DNA of 64,000 nt from Symbiodinium sp. CCMP2592 (taxonomy: Eukaryota > Sar > Dinophyceae > Suessiales > Symbiodiniaceae). The stretch lies in assembly GCA_905221615.1 (NCBI GenBank), contig CAJNDT010005791.1:196736-260735 (forward strand), read 5' to 3'. Under the pieces are notes generated by a model. That model searched no databases. It had not been told where the DNA came from and worked only from the letters and a program-made list of their open reading frames with translations. Within the stretch, counting starts at the first letter, position 1. Every line of letters starts with the position of its first letter. Positions 25,180 to 36,058 of this stretch are shown one piece after another. Both the position numbers and the translations under genes were made by a program.

Positions 25180-25660
25180 TGTCTGTCTGTCGGTCGCTGC
25201 GCTCACGCTTCCTGTCTCACCTTGCGATGAAAGTGATCAGTGTCAGAAGCGTGTCCAACCGGAGTTTTCCTCACGAGTTTTCACGAAGAACGGTGTTTCC
25301 CTGAAGCATGATGAACATCAAAGTGTTTTCAGTTTGTTTGCTGTGAGAGCGGACTTCTAGACGAAGTCCGGGGAACACCTGGGCCGTGTAGCAGAGTTGC
25401 CAGTGCAGAGAAGCCGTTAGGAGTCCTTAGGACTTACCTCGGAAGTGAGTGTGCTGAAGTCTCTGTCCGCGCCCCGTTTCACTTGGCTCAAGACTTGCAC
25501 TGCGTGACAAGCGCGTGGTGAACAGTTGGTTGCGAAGAAAGGTGTAAAAGTGCTGTTAGCTTTCACTGCTGTAGCCTTGCGTGACGTAGTCAGTCAGTCG
25601 GCTTGCACCTCCTTTTACTAAACCTAGAAGTGTGCCTCAAGGCGCGTTTGGGTTTTAACG
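25180..25660 (+). repeat. 3' LTR (~481 bp)
   Basis: The end (25520-25660) is repeated as the truncated 5' LTR. The start is inferred from the polypurine tract and TG dinucleotide, giving an ordinary Copia LTR length. It contains TTGGCTCAAG (25483-25492), identical to the last 10 bases of the dinoflagellate spliced leader, preceded by CCGT six bases upstream. Confidence 0.6.
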
Positions 25661-25898
25661 TAAGCTGCTCGTCGGAAGCTCGTAGGCAGCTCGCAGGCCG
25701 CTCGCATGCGGCTGCGCGCGAAAAGCCCCGTTAAATCCCGTTTTGCAAGCACTTTAGAGCCCCTAAGATCGCTCGAGCTGTAGGCCGTAGGCCCGTGAAT
25801 CGACAGTGCTCCGAAGTACCGAATTCTGACCTATGTTTCGAACCTAGGCCTGTAGCTAACATGGAGCGGAGCGCTGGAACACCCTCCCCAGAGAGAGA
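25661..25898. repeat. Right half of a long-TIR MITE
   Basis: Matches 34073-34309 nearly base for base, from TAAGCTGCTCGTCGG to CCCCAGAGAGAG. The Copia 3' LTR abuts it, so the Copia element was probably inserted into the middle of a MITE copy whose left half is no longer present on the other side. Confidence 0.8.
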
Positions 25899-27499
25899 AA
25901 ATCGACCAAACCCCGCGCGAGACAGATGAGACAGGCTTGAGACAGGTTTAGTCTGTTTAGACTCTTGTCTCAGCTGTCTCGCCTGTCTCCCGGCCCTCCA
26001 GCTCCAGCGCCCTTGGTGTCAGACAGGCAGCGGAAAGCCCGCCTCTCTCAGTGCTTCTCGGTCAGTGCTTCTCGGTGCTGCTCGGTCGAGCGAGCGTAGG
26101 CTTGCGGAACGAAGCTGACGGGCTTGTCGTGTATGTCCAGCCGTCGTCCCCGCAGTTCCCGGTCGCCCTTCTTGCCGGCCAGCAGGGCCCTGGAGTCTCC
26201 CTCATTGTGTTCGATCCACACAGCCCTCCCGTGTACTCGCCGAGAGCCAGCGCGCGAGTTTTCTTTTCGAACAGCGATTTCGGCGTGTCCCCACCTAGGT
26301 TTTGGGCACGATTTCGGCCGAATCGCACCTTCCCTGTCGACTCGGTAGAAAATTGCGGCCGTGGGCTTGTGGGCGGGACAGAGCCTGGTAAGACAAGCGA
26401 GACAACGAGACAAAGCGGTTCTCGCAATGTCTCGCTTGTCTCCCTCTCTTTCTGGGAAGCCGGGCTGGTAAAACAGAATTTGTCTTGCTTGTCTCGCTCG
26501 TCTGTCTGGGGGGTTCGGGCTGGCAGAATCAGAAGAGAGTTTGTCTCAACGTCCCGCTTGTCTCCCTCGTCTCTCTGGGGGCCCGGGCTGGTAGGAGGGA
26601 GTTTGTCTCACTGTCTCGCTTGTCTCGCCCCCCTTTTGATTGGCGGGCGGCAAAGGGGGTTTTGGAGCGGCGGCATGTTCATGGCAGTAGTCTCGTTGGG
26701 CTCGCCGACTTTCGCAGTACCATTTTGTTTGAGTGCTTTCGTCTGTTTGTGTTTTTGGGTGTGGTTTTTGGTTCACGGCACCCTAACCGCCCTTCGTCCC
26801 CGCAGTAGGTTTGATCCACGGCTGCCCTGCGAGTGCCTTGTCACCCCCACCCCGTAGTTCTCTCCCGATCGGCCATGCATGTAAAGTTACGGTCACCGCC
26901 GCCGTCACCGTCGTCACATCGTCGTCCGAGCCGAGCCTGGTCCGTCGAGCGCATCGTCCGAGCTGAGCGCTTGTCGAGCCCCCCGCATCGTCGATCCGAG
27001 CGTGCCGCCCGTCCGAGCCGTCGCTCGCGCTGACAAGACGCACGCAGGGCACTTGGCATGCCGTCCTGTTGACATCCAGAGCACGAAACCGGCTGAGGGG
27101 TTCGGGGCTTCAGGGGTTGCTGGGTGGGAGACGCCAGTCGGGATTGGGGGTTTGGGGGCTCTGAAGCTCGAGTTTTTGCCGCTTGGCAGACCTGGCACCT
27201 TGCCTCTAAACCTCCCCTTGAAGAAAAGCTTTTTCCTACTGGCAGTTGTTTCCCATGCATTCGAAATCAAAGCTCAAATGTGCGCGCTGTCAGTTTCCGC
27301 AAATCGTGGCAGCCCATTTTTGAGTCAAAGGGCTACTCATTCGGCTCAGCACAAGATATCCACAGGTCGCTAGACTGGAGTAGACGGGAAGGCCTTCCGA
27401 GTCTGCGAATCTGTCCCAGGATGCCGTAAACTCTTGGTACCCCAATACCCTAAACCATCTAAACCGTTTAGAGTTTTGGCTGAGAGCAACTTTCGCGCC
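25899..27499. repeat. TGAGACA-type palindrome, GTCTCGCTTGTCTC minisatellite and CGTCG-rich sequence
   Basis: At about 25920-25995 lies a palindromic element of the same family as those at 31.6-32.2 kb. At about 26390-26640 a ~65-70-bp unit repeats about three times, with GTCTCGCTTGTCTC and GGGCTGGTA in each. At about 26880-27010 the DNA is CGTCG/CCGAG-rich. The 268-codon ORF at 26051-26857 overlaps these repeats and shows no domain. A short peptide at 27256 (MHSKSKLKCARCQFPQ) has a CxxC but nothing more. No gene is supported before 27500. Confidence 0.55.
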
Positions 27500-28759
27500 A
27501 TGGTTTGGAACCGCATTGCGCTTGTCAGTCTGCTGCTCGTCGTGCCTGCCGCTGGCCAGTGCGACGAAGGCACCTGCCAAAGCCTCCGTCCATATTTCAA
27601 CTGCCAGTTCGACTTCGGCAGCGGAGCTGCTGGTGCGGGGAACACGATCACATTCGCACGTTGCCCAGACATTGGCCGCGTTGTCGTTAGGGTCCAATTT
27701 GTGGGTGAAGCCCACTCCGACAATGAAAAATATGTGAGCGCTGTGGAAGTGCTGCGGCCGTACATGGATAGTCAATTTTCACAATTGGAGCTGCCCGAAA
27801 AACACCTCGCTGACTTGTCTGCTGAAGACAGGTTTGTGGCTCTGGCTTTCTTCTCGGGATTGGGCGCGGCCCTGCGTTCACGACCAATCCGACCGATCCA
27901 TCGGAAGGGGGCGAGCTATGCCGAACTGCTTTGGCGTGAGAAAATCAAATGGTCCATGGCATGGGTCTTCGACATCGCGGGACCTGCTGCATCGTGCACG
28001 TATTGCTTCAACGACACGACATTGGTGCCGCTTCTTCCCTTGTGCTTGCGCGAACCGGGCGACCCGGCGGGAGTGTGCCGCTCTAAGAACGTGCGGCTTC
28101 CTTTCGAGCTGGAAGTGGAGGTCATGTCTCGAGCAACGCCCATTGTCGACGAGATTTCGGAAATGAGCATCTCGGAGTTGCTGGTCCTTCTGACTGGCTA
28201 CACCATGGACCTCGGGAAGATGGCTTCCCTTACCTTTTTGCACGACAACCACCTCGGAAATCTGCTGGTGGTCACAAGCCTAACGGGTGCAAAGAAGATA
28301 ACCTGGCACGACTTCGGCGGTCGAAGCTACTTTAACACGGCCACGCAATTGCAGTTCGCAAGCTTCAGGACATTCTTCGACGAGGTTTTCGAGAAGGTGA
28401 TTGAATCTCTCGAAAGGCACATCGACACCGTGAGCCTCGTTGCCCAGTTGAGCCGCGTAAAATCGGAGTGGACCCTGGAAGGGATTGGAGATGTGGACGT
28501 CGTATCAAAAGCGTTGGCCACGCTCGCGGAGAGCCTCCAGCAGGTCACCATGCAATGGGCCGAAGGCAGCATCAACATCCGGCGTTCGGTGCTGCAAGCA
28601 TGGAGCCGAGCATTGCCATCAACGAGACTTGAGGCGCTTCGTGAACTTCTGGAGCAAGGTGGGCCTGTGGCTTCACCCGCAACTCTCGTTTTCCCAAAAG
28701 CTGTTTGGGCAGACTTGTTCTTGAGCAGTCCTGAAAGAGAGCGGAACCCGGATTGGTGA
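27500..28759 (+). CDS. Secreted kinase-fold protein, single exon
   Basis: The frame is open upstream to 27434, but ATG 27500 is preferred because it starts a clear signal peptide (MVWNRIALVSLLLVVPAAGQ, cleavage probably after Ala/Gly-Gln). The mature protein has about 400 residues. FLHDNHLGNLLVV (D249, H251, N254) lines up with the HGDLHPGNIL catalytic loop of aminoglycoside-phosphotransferase and atypical kinases. ITWHDFGGRSYF (D271) supplies the metal-binding DFG. Four or more cysteines (for example CTYCFND and VCRSKN) suggest disulfides in the secretory pathway. No typical Lys-containing N-lobe motif is obvious, so it may be a diverged kinase or pseudokinase. There is no intron, unusual next to the many-exon gene further along; a retrocopied gene is possible. 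Confidence 0.65.
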   Translation: MVWNRIALVSLLLVVPAAGQCDEGTCQSLRPYFNCQFDFGSGAAGAGNTITFARCPDIGRVVVRVQFVGEAHSDNEKYVSAVEVLRPYMDSQFSQLELPEKHLADLSAEDRFVALAFFSGLGAALRSRPIRPIHRKGASYAELLWREKIKWSMAWVFDIAGPAASCTYCFNDTTLVPLLPLCLREPGDPAGVCRSKNVRLPFELEVEVMSRATPIVDEISEMSISELLVLLTGYTMDLGKMASLTFLHDNHLGNLLVVTSLTGAKKITWHDFGGRSYFNTATQLQFASFRTFFDEVFEKVIESLERHIDTVSLVAQLSRVKSEWTLEGIGDVDVVSKALATLAESLQQVTMQWAEGSINIRRSVLQAWSRALPSTRLEALRELLEQGGPVASPATLVFPKAVWADLFLSSPERERNPDW

Positions 28760-31186
28760 CAAACAAACATCAGTGAATGCTGGTCTTGCTCTGAAGCTCG
28801 GGGGGCAGTGTTCTTGAATCCCAGTGATGGCCCAGTGTCGGTCGGGGCAATCTCTTGTTTTTTCCACACTGGCGTTTTTCGTTTTCTTCGCATTGCCCCG
28901 GTGCCATGCAGTGTAGTTCTATGTCTTCCAGTTGGAGGTGTAGGTGCGAATCCATCAGAGTCCTGTCTGCCGCTCTCGTTTGGTTTCTTGTAGAGCGATT
29001 GTTGGAATATCGTCGCACATGGGATTTGTTTCGGTGCCGGCCCCATTCGCCCCACAAAACACCACAAGCTGGACAAGGCTCACAATTGAAGTTCCACATG
29101 GCGCACATGGTTGTCCTTAAAGCCAAATAAAGCTTCGCAACATGGACTGGTTTTGCGAAAATGAAGACATCCTGACACATTGCTCCCTCCTTACGTGTGT
29201 TGGTGCGAAGCTCTGCAGGCCCAACCTCAAGCTCATCTGTCGTCTGGGTGCGGGAGCTGGCCCGGAACCAGGACAGTGTTGTGAGAGCACGCGGTTGTAG
29301 CCCTGTCGTCGAGTTCTTGGCCGGTCTTGGAGGGGCTCCGGATTGTTGGAGTGTTTCTGAGCGTCGGCAGGGCGGAGCATGACACGTAGAGGGGCTTGGG
29401 AGGCGGTTCGGGGCTGGGAGTTTCGACACCACTCGCCGCGCAGGACAGGACGATCACCGCCAAGCTGAGGCCCAAGGAGGATTCCGATTGCCGGTCGTTT
29501 TGGAGCAGCGCCTCTGCGCAGACAAGGTCTCGTCAAGAGGGCGAGGATGAGCTCGAGCCGGCGTTCAAGGTGCAGTCCCGTGAGGCCATCCACAGCATAT
29601 CATGTCGAGTTGATGGCCGCTGGCGCTCAAACAGGGTGCGCAGCTAAATGATGTGGACGATTTGAAAACAGACCCGGCCTCGGCATGTTTCCTTCTGCTG
29701 CCTGTCCCGACATTTGCCACAAGTCCACGAGGCCATCAAGCAGATGAACCCCGATCTCAAGGACATCGCTCCAAGGCATATCGACATCTACTCACAAGAC
29801 GCGCGGGGCCCCAGCCTGCTGTTTTGTTGGATCCTTCCCTCGCCTCCGATTCTGGCAGGCTGGAGCGTGGCGACGCATCAAAAACGAATCGGAAGTCCTG
29901 CGTCGGGACACCACCAGGCCCAACCCTAGGCTCTGTGATCAGCCATTTGACTTCCACATGACGGCATCACTGCTAGGCTAGACTGCTACGGCTTTTTGCC
30001 GCGACGGGCAACCTGAAAGGCCGGGCGATTTGATTTGTTGAGGAAATCGGAGCATCAGTGCTGCGCAGGCGCCATCTAGCTCTGCACATCCTTTTGCACG
30101 TCTCGCTCAGTTTCACATGTCAAGGTTTGCATCATGCCAGTCTTCGCTGCGGTCAGTTTTGCTGCAAGTGGCGCGCTTAGATCGGCAGCAGTAGCGAGCT
30201 AGGTCACTGCTGTAGTGAACTAGATGACTGCAGCAAAGATGTCACTATTCCTGGCCAAACCACGTTAGGTTCAGCTCTCGTGTCGTGCAGGTTCCCGGTT
30301 ATCCCTAAGTCTCGCCCCTCAGCGCCCGAATCCTCCAGAACCCTGAAACTTACTAGGCTGCCCTGTGAGTGCCCTGCGGTGGCAAGGAGCCGACACAGTC
30401 GACATCCGCCGTGAGCAGCGGATGAGCCCGGATGGTCCACCCTCCTTGCACAATTGTTTGGGTTACTTAGAGTCAGACAGCATCGTATCTAGATGCCTGG
30501 GGGACTTGGGGTCACGGCCGGGACAACACGTACATGTAGCAAAAAAAACCTTTTAAGTCTGCCTTACAAGCAATATGTCAAATTTGTAAACAATCTCTGT
30601 TTGGAAACCCTAAATGCGTGAAAAAGGGCGTGAGTGGGGCAAGGAGGGCGACCGGGGGGCATGGGCCCGGTCTGGCCAGTCTCGAAAGATCCCGATGCAC
30701 AGGGGACGCGGGGACGGGGCCGACCGGCCGACGTTGCTTAGCATAGAGGGGTGGAAAAAAAGCCAGCAGCCAAAGCCATTGAGGTGTCATGTCGGTCCGT
30801 GGATGCAATCTGAGTGCCGTGAGTGCATGAGTGTGAGTGTGTCTGTGTGTGTGCGTGCGCGCTGAGAAAACAGCGGCTCTGTGTATTCTGGGGTCGGTGC
30901 GCCGGCCCGTCTCGAACATTGACGGCTCCGCGAGCTACGAGGCGGGACTCTTCAGCCCTCGTTTTTCGCACTCTTTCGAAGCCAACCTGTGCAGGTCTCT
31001 CGAGCTCTTCCAGGCCTGCGTCGTCCCTGCATGCACAGAGTGTGTAGGGTTAGCCGGCTAGGGGTGTCCCCGGTTTAGGTAGGGCCGGCCTGTTTTTTTG
31101 TTGGTTTGCCTACCCGCACCCTCGCCTGAACCTCGTTTTGATGCTCTGCATGCGATGCTCTCGATGCGATGCTCTGGATGCTCGCC
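28760..31186. other. Intergenic stretch, no firm gene
   Basis: Several overlapping ORFs of 60-220 codons occur. None has a recognised domain. The most coding-like is 29714-29929 (+), reading QVHEAIKQMNPDLKDIAPRH and onward, which could be one exon. On the minus strand near 29060-29100, NCEPCPACGVLWGEW has a zinc-like Cys pattern. A GT-rich microsatellite lies at about 30826-30862. Confidence 0.4.
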
Positions 31187-31560
31187 GATGCTCTCGATGC
31201 CGGTGCTCCGGATGCTCGCCGATGCTCTCGATGCCGGTGCTCTGGATGCTCGCCGATGCTCTCGATGCCGGTGCTCTGGATGCTCGCCGACGCTCTCGAT
31301 GCCGGTGCTCTGGATGCTCGCCGATGCTCTCGATGCCGGTGCTCTGGATGCTCGCCGATGCTCTCGATGCCGGTGCTCTGGATGCTCGCCGATGCTCTCG
31401 ATGCCGGTGCTCTGGATGCTCGCCGATGCTCTCGCTGCCGGTGCTCTGGATGCTCGCCGATGCTCTCGATGCCGGTGCTCTGGATGCTCGCCGATGCTCT
31501 CGATGCCGGTGCTCTGGATGCTCGCCGATGCTCTCGATGCCGGTGCTCTGGAGGCGTCGC
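31187..31560. repeat. 34-bp minisatellite, 11 units
   Basis: GATGCTCTCGATGCCGGTGC plus TCTGGATGCTCGCC repeats every 34 bp, with single-base variants (CTCCGG, GACGCT, CTCGCTGCC). Because 34 is not a multiple of three, a stop-free unit stays open in every register. This explains the overlapping ~130-170-codon ORFs on both strands. Confidence 0.9.
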
Positions 31561-31568
31561 CGCACTAG

Positions 31569-32171
31569 GGTGAGACAGCTGAGACAGCTGAGACAAGAGG
31601 CCAAATAGACTAAAGCTGTCTCAGGGCTGTCTCAGGTGTCTCAGGCTCGTTTTGGGCGTTCTTTTACGAAAAAAATGGCCCGCGACAACTTGAGACAAAT
31701 GAGACAGGCTTGAGACAGCCTTAGTCTATTTACACTCTTGTCTCAGCTGTCTCAGCTGTCTCAGCTGTTCGGAGGGCCCGGCCGACCTGGATGCTCGGAT
31801 GGTTCGCCGATGCTCTGGAGGCGTCGCCGCATCAGGCTGAGACACCTGAGACAAATGAGACAAGAGGCTGAATAGACTAAAGCTGTCTCGAGGCTGTCTC
31901 AGATGTCTCAGGCTTGGTTTTAGCGATTTTTTTCCACGGAAAAATGGCCAGCGACAATTTGAGACAGCTGAGACAGCCCTGAGACAGCTTTAATCCTTTT
32001 AGACTCTTGTCTCAGCTGTCTCACCTGTCTCAGCTGCCCTGGCCCCCCTGCCCTGGCCCCCCTGCCCTCACGCCCGTGAGGCTGCCAGACAAGAGATGAG
32101 ACAGCTGAGACAGCCCTGAGACATCTTTAGTCTATTTAGACTCTTGTCTCAGCTGTCTCAGCTGTCTCAGC
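31569..32171. repeat. Cluster of palindromic TGAGACA elements in alternating orientation
   Basis: A ~75-90-bp element (GAGACAGCTGAGACAAGAG, AATAGACTAAAGCTGTCTCA) appears forward at about 31569 and 31842, and reversed at about 31690, 31962 and 32098. Two larger palindromes (about 31570-31770 and 31840-32040) consist of a forward copy, a spacer with AAAAATGGCC, and a reversed copy. Related copies are at 25920-25995 and 33566-33648. Confidence 0.75.
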
Positions 32172-32329
32172 CGGGTGGCGCCGGAAGCGCATGCTTCAGC
32201 AGGGTCTCCGAGCTGTCGGTGGCCCGCATGGCCATCGAGTCATATAGGACCCCACTTCCCGCTCCGCCCCGTGCTGGGGCTGGAAGGATCTCTGGGCATT
32301 GGTGGGGGAACCGCCGCTGGCAGCTCCTC

Positions 32330-33290
32330 GTCAGCTCGTCGTTATTCTTGAACTTTTGGGCGTTGTCTTGATAGACCCGGAAGCTCGCGGCCGGCATCGT
32401 CTCCACATCTTCCGGCGCCACCGTGACGGCTGCATGTGGCCTGGCACTGTAAGCTTCCGCCGCCCTCCCGGGCCACCTTGCCCGCCAGATCCTTCTTCTT
32501 GAATCGCTCTATCCACCACTGCCGTCGCGTTGCGGTCTGAGGGGTCCTTCTGCCGATGCACCACGCCCCCCGGTAGTGCCGCCTCGAGGCCCCGGAAATC
32601 ATTCCCCAGATTCGTGGTGATGGCATAATTCGATGATTCGTCCTCCACCAGCTCGCGGATGATCTCCGCCGCCGCCCGGGTAACCGTTTCGGCCCGCTTG
32701 TCGGGCAATGCCTTCGTCGCCACCTCAGGGTGAACACATCCGTCACCACCAAGCCAAACTTATTGACCCCCCGCGTGTTCTGGCTCATATCAATTAGGTC
32801 GGCTTGCGCCCGATCGTTCGGCCCCTCCGCCGCCGACTTGCCCAAACTCCGGGGCTTCGGTGCAAGCACCTGCCTCGCCACGTCGCCGCTCAATGCCGCC
32901 CACCGCTCCGGGAATTCGCGCCGGGCTATCTGTAAGATTGCGGGGATCCCGCACAGTGAAGTTCCGGGCTGCGTCGCAAACCCGGCACTGCTCGCAAGTT
33001 CGTCTTCAGGCTCTCGTCCGAGAGATTCCGGAAGCCGTAGAAGCAAATCACTTCTCCATCACTACCTCCTCCTAAATTGGATTCTATGAGCAAGTTTGCC
33101 GGCCCGCTGCTGGTGTTCAGAGAGATTGTTTGGTCCAGCGCGTTCAGCTGGCAGCCGCCGATGGAGAGGACCGTTCGGCGAGCCCTGCCTGATTGTTGGC
33201 GTCCGCTGGTGCCCCCGGACAGGGACAAAAATGGCAGGCTGGTCTCCACCGCGCCGTAGACCCGGAAGGTGTCGCCCACCAGGACATTCT
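32330..33290 (-). pseudogene. Decayed retroelement integrase fragment
   Basis: On the minus strand, DRAQADLIDMSQNTRGVNKF and GLVVTDVFT continue after a one-base shift into VATKALPDKRAETVTRAAAE, then TTNLGNDFRGLE and DRNATAVVDRAIQ. This is the core of a retroviral-type integrase (first Asp, second box, third box), but the second and third acidic positions read Asn and Asp rather than Asp and Glu. Upstream (about 32930-33279) are further shifted pieces, such as GEVICFYGFRNLSDESLKTN. Several frameshifts show this is a relic. The parent family (Gypsy-like or a dinoflagellate-specific group) is uncertain. Confidence 0.6.
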
Positions 33291-33670
33291 GGGTGCCTCC
33301 CCTCAGGTCAGGAACAAGCCCAGTATGTGGTCACGTTGCTTCAGGCCGCCACGGAGCCGGCGAAGATCTAATCCTGATCTCGGCCGCCACGAAAAAGGAG
33401 GCCAGGGGTGATGGCTGGCGGGAGCTCTTTTTCAGTCAGGCACCACCTCCACTCGCTGCGACCGCCGTGCCACTACCTAGAGCCTCCCCCCACAACAGTA
33501 GCTCATGGGCCCTAAGGCCCCGGCTCAGCGTGCCCCTCGGACGGACGGACGGAGCGGGTAGAGGGAGACAGCGAGACAGGCGAGACAGATGAGACAAGAG
33601 GCTAAATAGACCAACACTGTCTCAAACCTGTCTCATCTGTCTCGCGCTGTTTGTTGAAGTGATTTTTGCT

Positions 33671-34309
33671 CTCTCTGGGGAGAGTGTTCCAGCTCTCCAC
33701 TCTGTGTTAACTACGAGGCTTCTTTCAGGACACAGGCTAGAATTCGGTACTTTGACGGCTTGTCGATTTTGAGCCCTAGAAGCTGCAGGGCTCGGAATCT
33801 TAGAGGCTCCAAAGTGCTTGCAAAGAGCGCGAGCGGTGGTTTGCAGGCTGCGAGAGAGCGCATGTCGTGCTTCCAACCTGCCGGAAATCCAGGCGCCGGG
33901 TTCAGGAGCCTGCCGGGCTGGAGGCTTGCGAGGGATCGAGACCGACTGCTTGGAAGGCCGGCTGGTAAGCTGTTCGGACGGTAGGCCGGTACGGTGTTCG
34001 GACAGCAGGCCGCGGTAAGCTGTTCGGACAGTCGGCTGGTGAGCTGCTCGTAGGAAGCTCGTAGGCAGCTCGTAAGCTGCTCGTCGGAAGCTCGTAGGCA
34101 GCTCGCAGGCCGCTCGCATGCGGCTGCGCGCGAAAAGCCCCGTTAAATCCCGTTTTGCAAGCACTTTAGAGCCCCTAAGATCGCTCGAGCTGTAGGCCGT
34201 AGGCCCGTGAATCGACAGTGCTCCGAAGTACCGAATTCTGACCTATGTTTCGAACCTAGGCCTGTAGCTAACATGGAGCGGAGCGCTGGAACACCCTCCC
34301 CAGAGAGAG
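33671..34309. mobile_element. MITE-like element with ~145-170-bp terminal inverted repeats
   Basis: The left end CTCTCTGGGGAGAGTGTTCC and the following ~145 bp are the inverted, diverged counterpart of 34135-34309, which ends GGAACACCCTCCCCAGAGAG. Shared marks are CAGAATTCGGTACTT and GCTCTAAAGTGCTTGCAAA. The centre holds short repeats (GGTAAGCTGTTCGGACAG, GCTCGTAGGCAGCTCG). It has no coding capacity. A target-site duplication is not evident. Confidence 0.75.
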
Positions 34310-36058
34310 TTGTGGATTTTGCCGTGCACGATCGGGACACAACAATACCTCGGAGCTGTCCGTTGTTCGACGGAACGAGAACTGCGGCAGGTTGGATTTG
34401 GGCTCCAGCTGTGGTTCTGGACAGTTTGGACAACGGCCCACTTTCCCTGCGCGCAGAAAAGCTGGAAGGCAGCGGCTGGCAGATAAGTTCCTCAAGGAAA
34501 GGACTTTGGACAGGTCGAGCTCAAACTGCGTGGACAGGCAGATCTTCGCCACCATGTCACCCATCTGGGAGCGAATCGTTGCACTTTTCGTCTGCTCTTT
34601 TGCTTGCAGACATCCCACTGGGTCCTTCGTACTGCTTCAACCTCTGAGAATGATTCCAGGAGCTGCCGGGTGGCGAGTGTCAGGTTGGGGCGTAAAACGA
34701 TTGCTAAGGATCCGTAGTTGTTGCTGAACAGCTAACGCAGGTAAAGTCTGTGCGCTGCAGCAAGTTTTGTCCTCAAATTAGACTGTTTTCACCGCTGTTT
34801 TTTTCGTTTGTTTGTTGGTTTGTTTGTTTGATGGCACCGAGTGCTACAACTCTGTCGTCGACTAGGTCCGCATGCGAAAACTGGTTATTCATTGGAGATT
34901 AACTTGGTTCCATGAGTTGGAGGGCCACACTTGCTTCTGGCCAAAGCTGCTCCTAGTTTCTTGCGTCACAGTTCTAGTCTCACACTTTCCTTCTGTGTGC
35001 GACTCTTGCCTCGGTAGCTTGCTGGAGGGAGCCACGCAACACATGCCTTGGATCGGCCCTTGCGATATCCACTTCTGGGAAGCTGGGCGTTTCATTGTGC
35101 ACCGTGTGGCCCGTCCGATCATTTTCGGGGATGTTCACACTGGGATGCAAGCCAGACGGACAGCTAGAAGCAGACTCAACGCACTCGATGTGATACGCTC
35201 TATTGTGATGCCCTTACGACATTCTTGGAGGAAGCTGCGCTGAACCGTTGTGCAATTCTCGATTGGCCCTTGCGATGCCCATCCATGGGAAGCTGGGTCT
35301 GGTTGGCCTGCCGCGTTTGCTATAGCTGGTTGTTACATTGCATCCGCTGGGTATCTTCGCAAAACCCAGGTGTCGGAAAACTGGGTTTCTCCAGCATGGC
35401 GCCTTGGATCGAGCAGGTGCGCGTGGCTTTCCTCCATTCCGCCCGGATGTAGTCAAGGATGCTCATGCTTCTGTGCAGCTGGTTACCGCTTCGGAGAAAG
35501 CCAACTGAGAGACGCTGCATCTAGAAGGTCGAACGATCCCTGCTGGCTAAGTCTGCAATCGCGACCTGTTTCACCCATTAGGATCTTTCTGTGCAGTGCT
35601 TCATTTTTTCTTGTTTATATTTACTTCTTACTGGGACCGGGTGCTACAGCCGTAGTCGACGAAGCCCGCCCACGCCAAAAAATCTTCGATTCTGTTTTGA
35701 TTCGCGTTTCTTTGCTTTAGGAACGGAACTCTGTTCTTTGGATAATTTTTCGTTTGCGCGGTTTGGGTTTGGAGTTGAAGGTTTGAAGGTTTACGGTTTC
35801 GGCTTCAAAGGCGCGGGGGGTTGGAGAGCCCAGCCCCCCCATTGAGCTTCTAAGAGTCCCGCTGAAACGATTTTATGCGGCCTTTGAGTGTCTCTGAATT
35901 TTCATGTTTCTGCTTCTGTTTTATTCTCTTTAAACCCCCGTAAGCGATTTCGTGTGGACGTCTCCTTTCGTGTCGAAGAAGATCCTCCTTCAGGTCTCTT
36001 CCTCAGAACTCCTTTAAGCCTTTCTTCAACCAATCCTAGGCTTGCCTTGAAGCCCTCC
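34310..36058. other. Mostly non-coding; dispersed GGGACCGAGTGC elements
   Basis: No gene is supported. At 34795-34862 and 35633-35682 are pieces of a repeat with CCGAGTGCTACA and GCCCGCCCACGCCAAAAAA. Their inverted counterpart is at 36883-36975, and a further forward copy is at 37518-37567. A phrase GGCCCTTGCGATNCCCA ... GGGAAGCTGGG recurs at about 35055 and 35262, with weaker relatives at 37084 and 37385. Confidence 0.5.

Larger units (their letters stand above)
10297..25660 (+). mobile_element. Ty1/Copia LTR retrotransposon containing a nested LINE
   Basis: In order: LTR fragment, primer-binding site, gag with a CCHC knuckle, protease, integrase, RVT_2-type reverse transcriptase and RNase H. 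That protease-integrase-RT-RNase H order is diagnostic of Copia. The element ends with a polypurine tract and 3' LTR. The 5' LTR keeps only its last ~139 bp, and no target-site duplication can be recognised. Two frame changes (in gag near 10750 and between integrase and RT near 16200) mean it is either slightly decayed or uses recoding. A LINE insertion (19376-25055) and an 1871-bp ORF cassette (13073-14943) enlarge it to 15.4 kb. Confidence 0.9.

Noticed and set aside
26051-26857. 268-codon ORF
   Set aside because: Crosses GTCTCGCTTGTCTC minisatellite units and has no recognisable domain.
31100-31610. Several 130-170-codon ORFs in all frames
   Set aside because: Produced by a 34-bp stop-free minisatellite.
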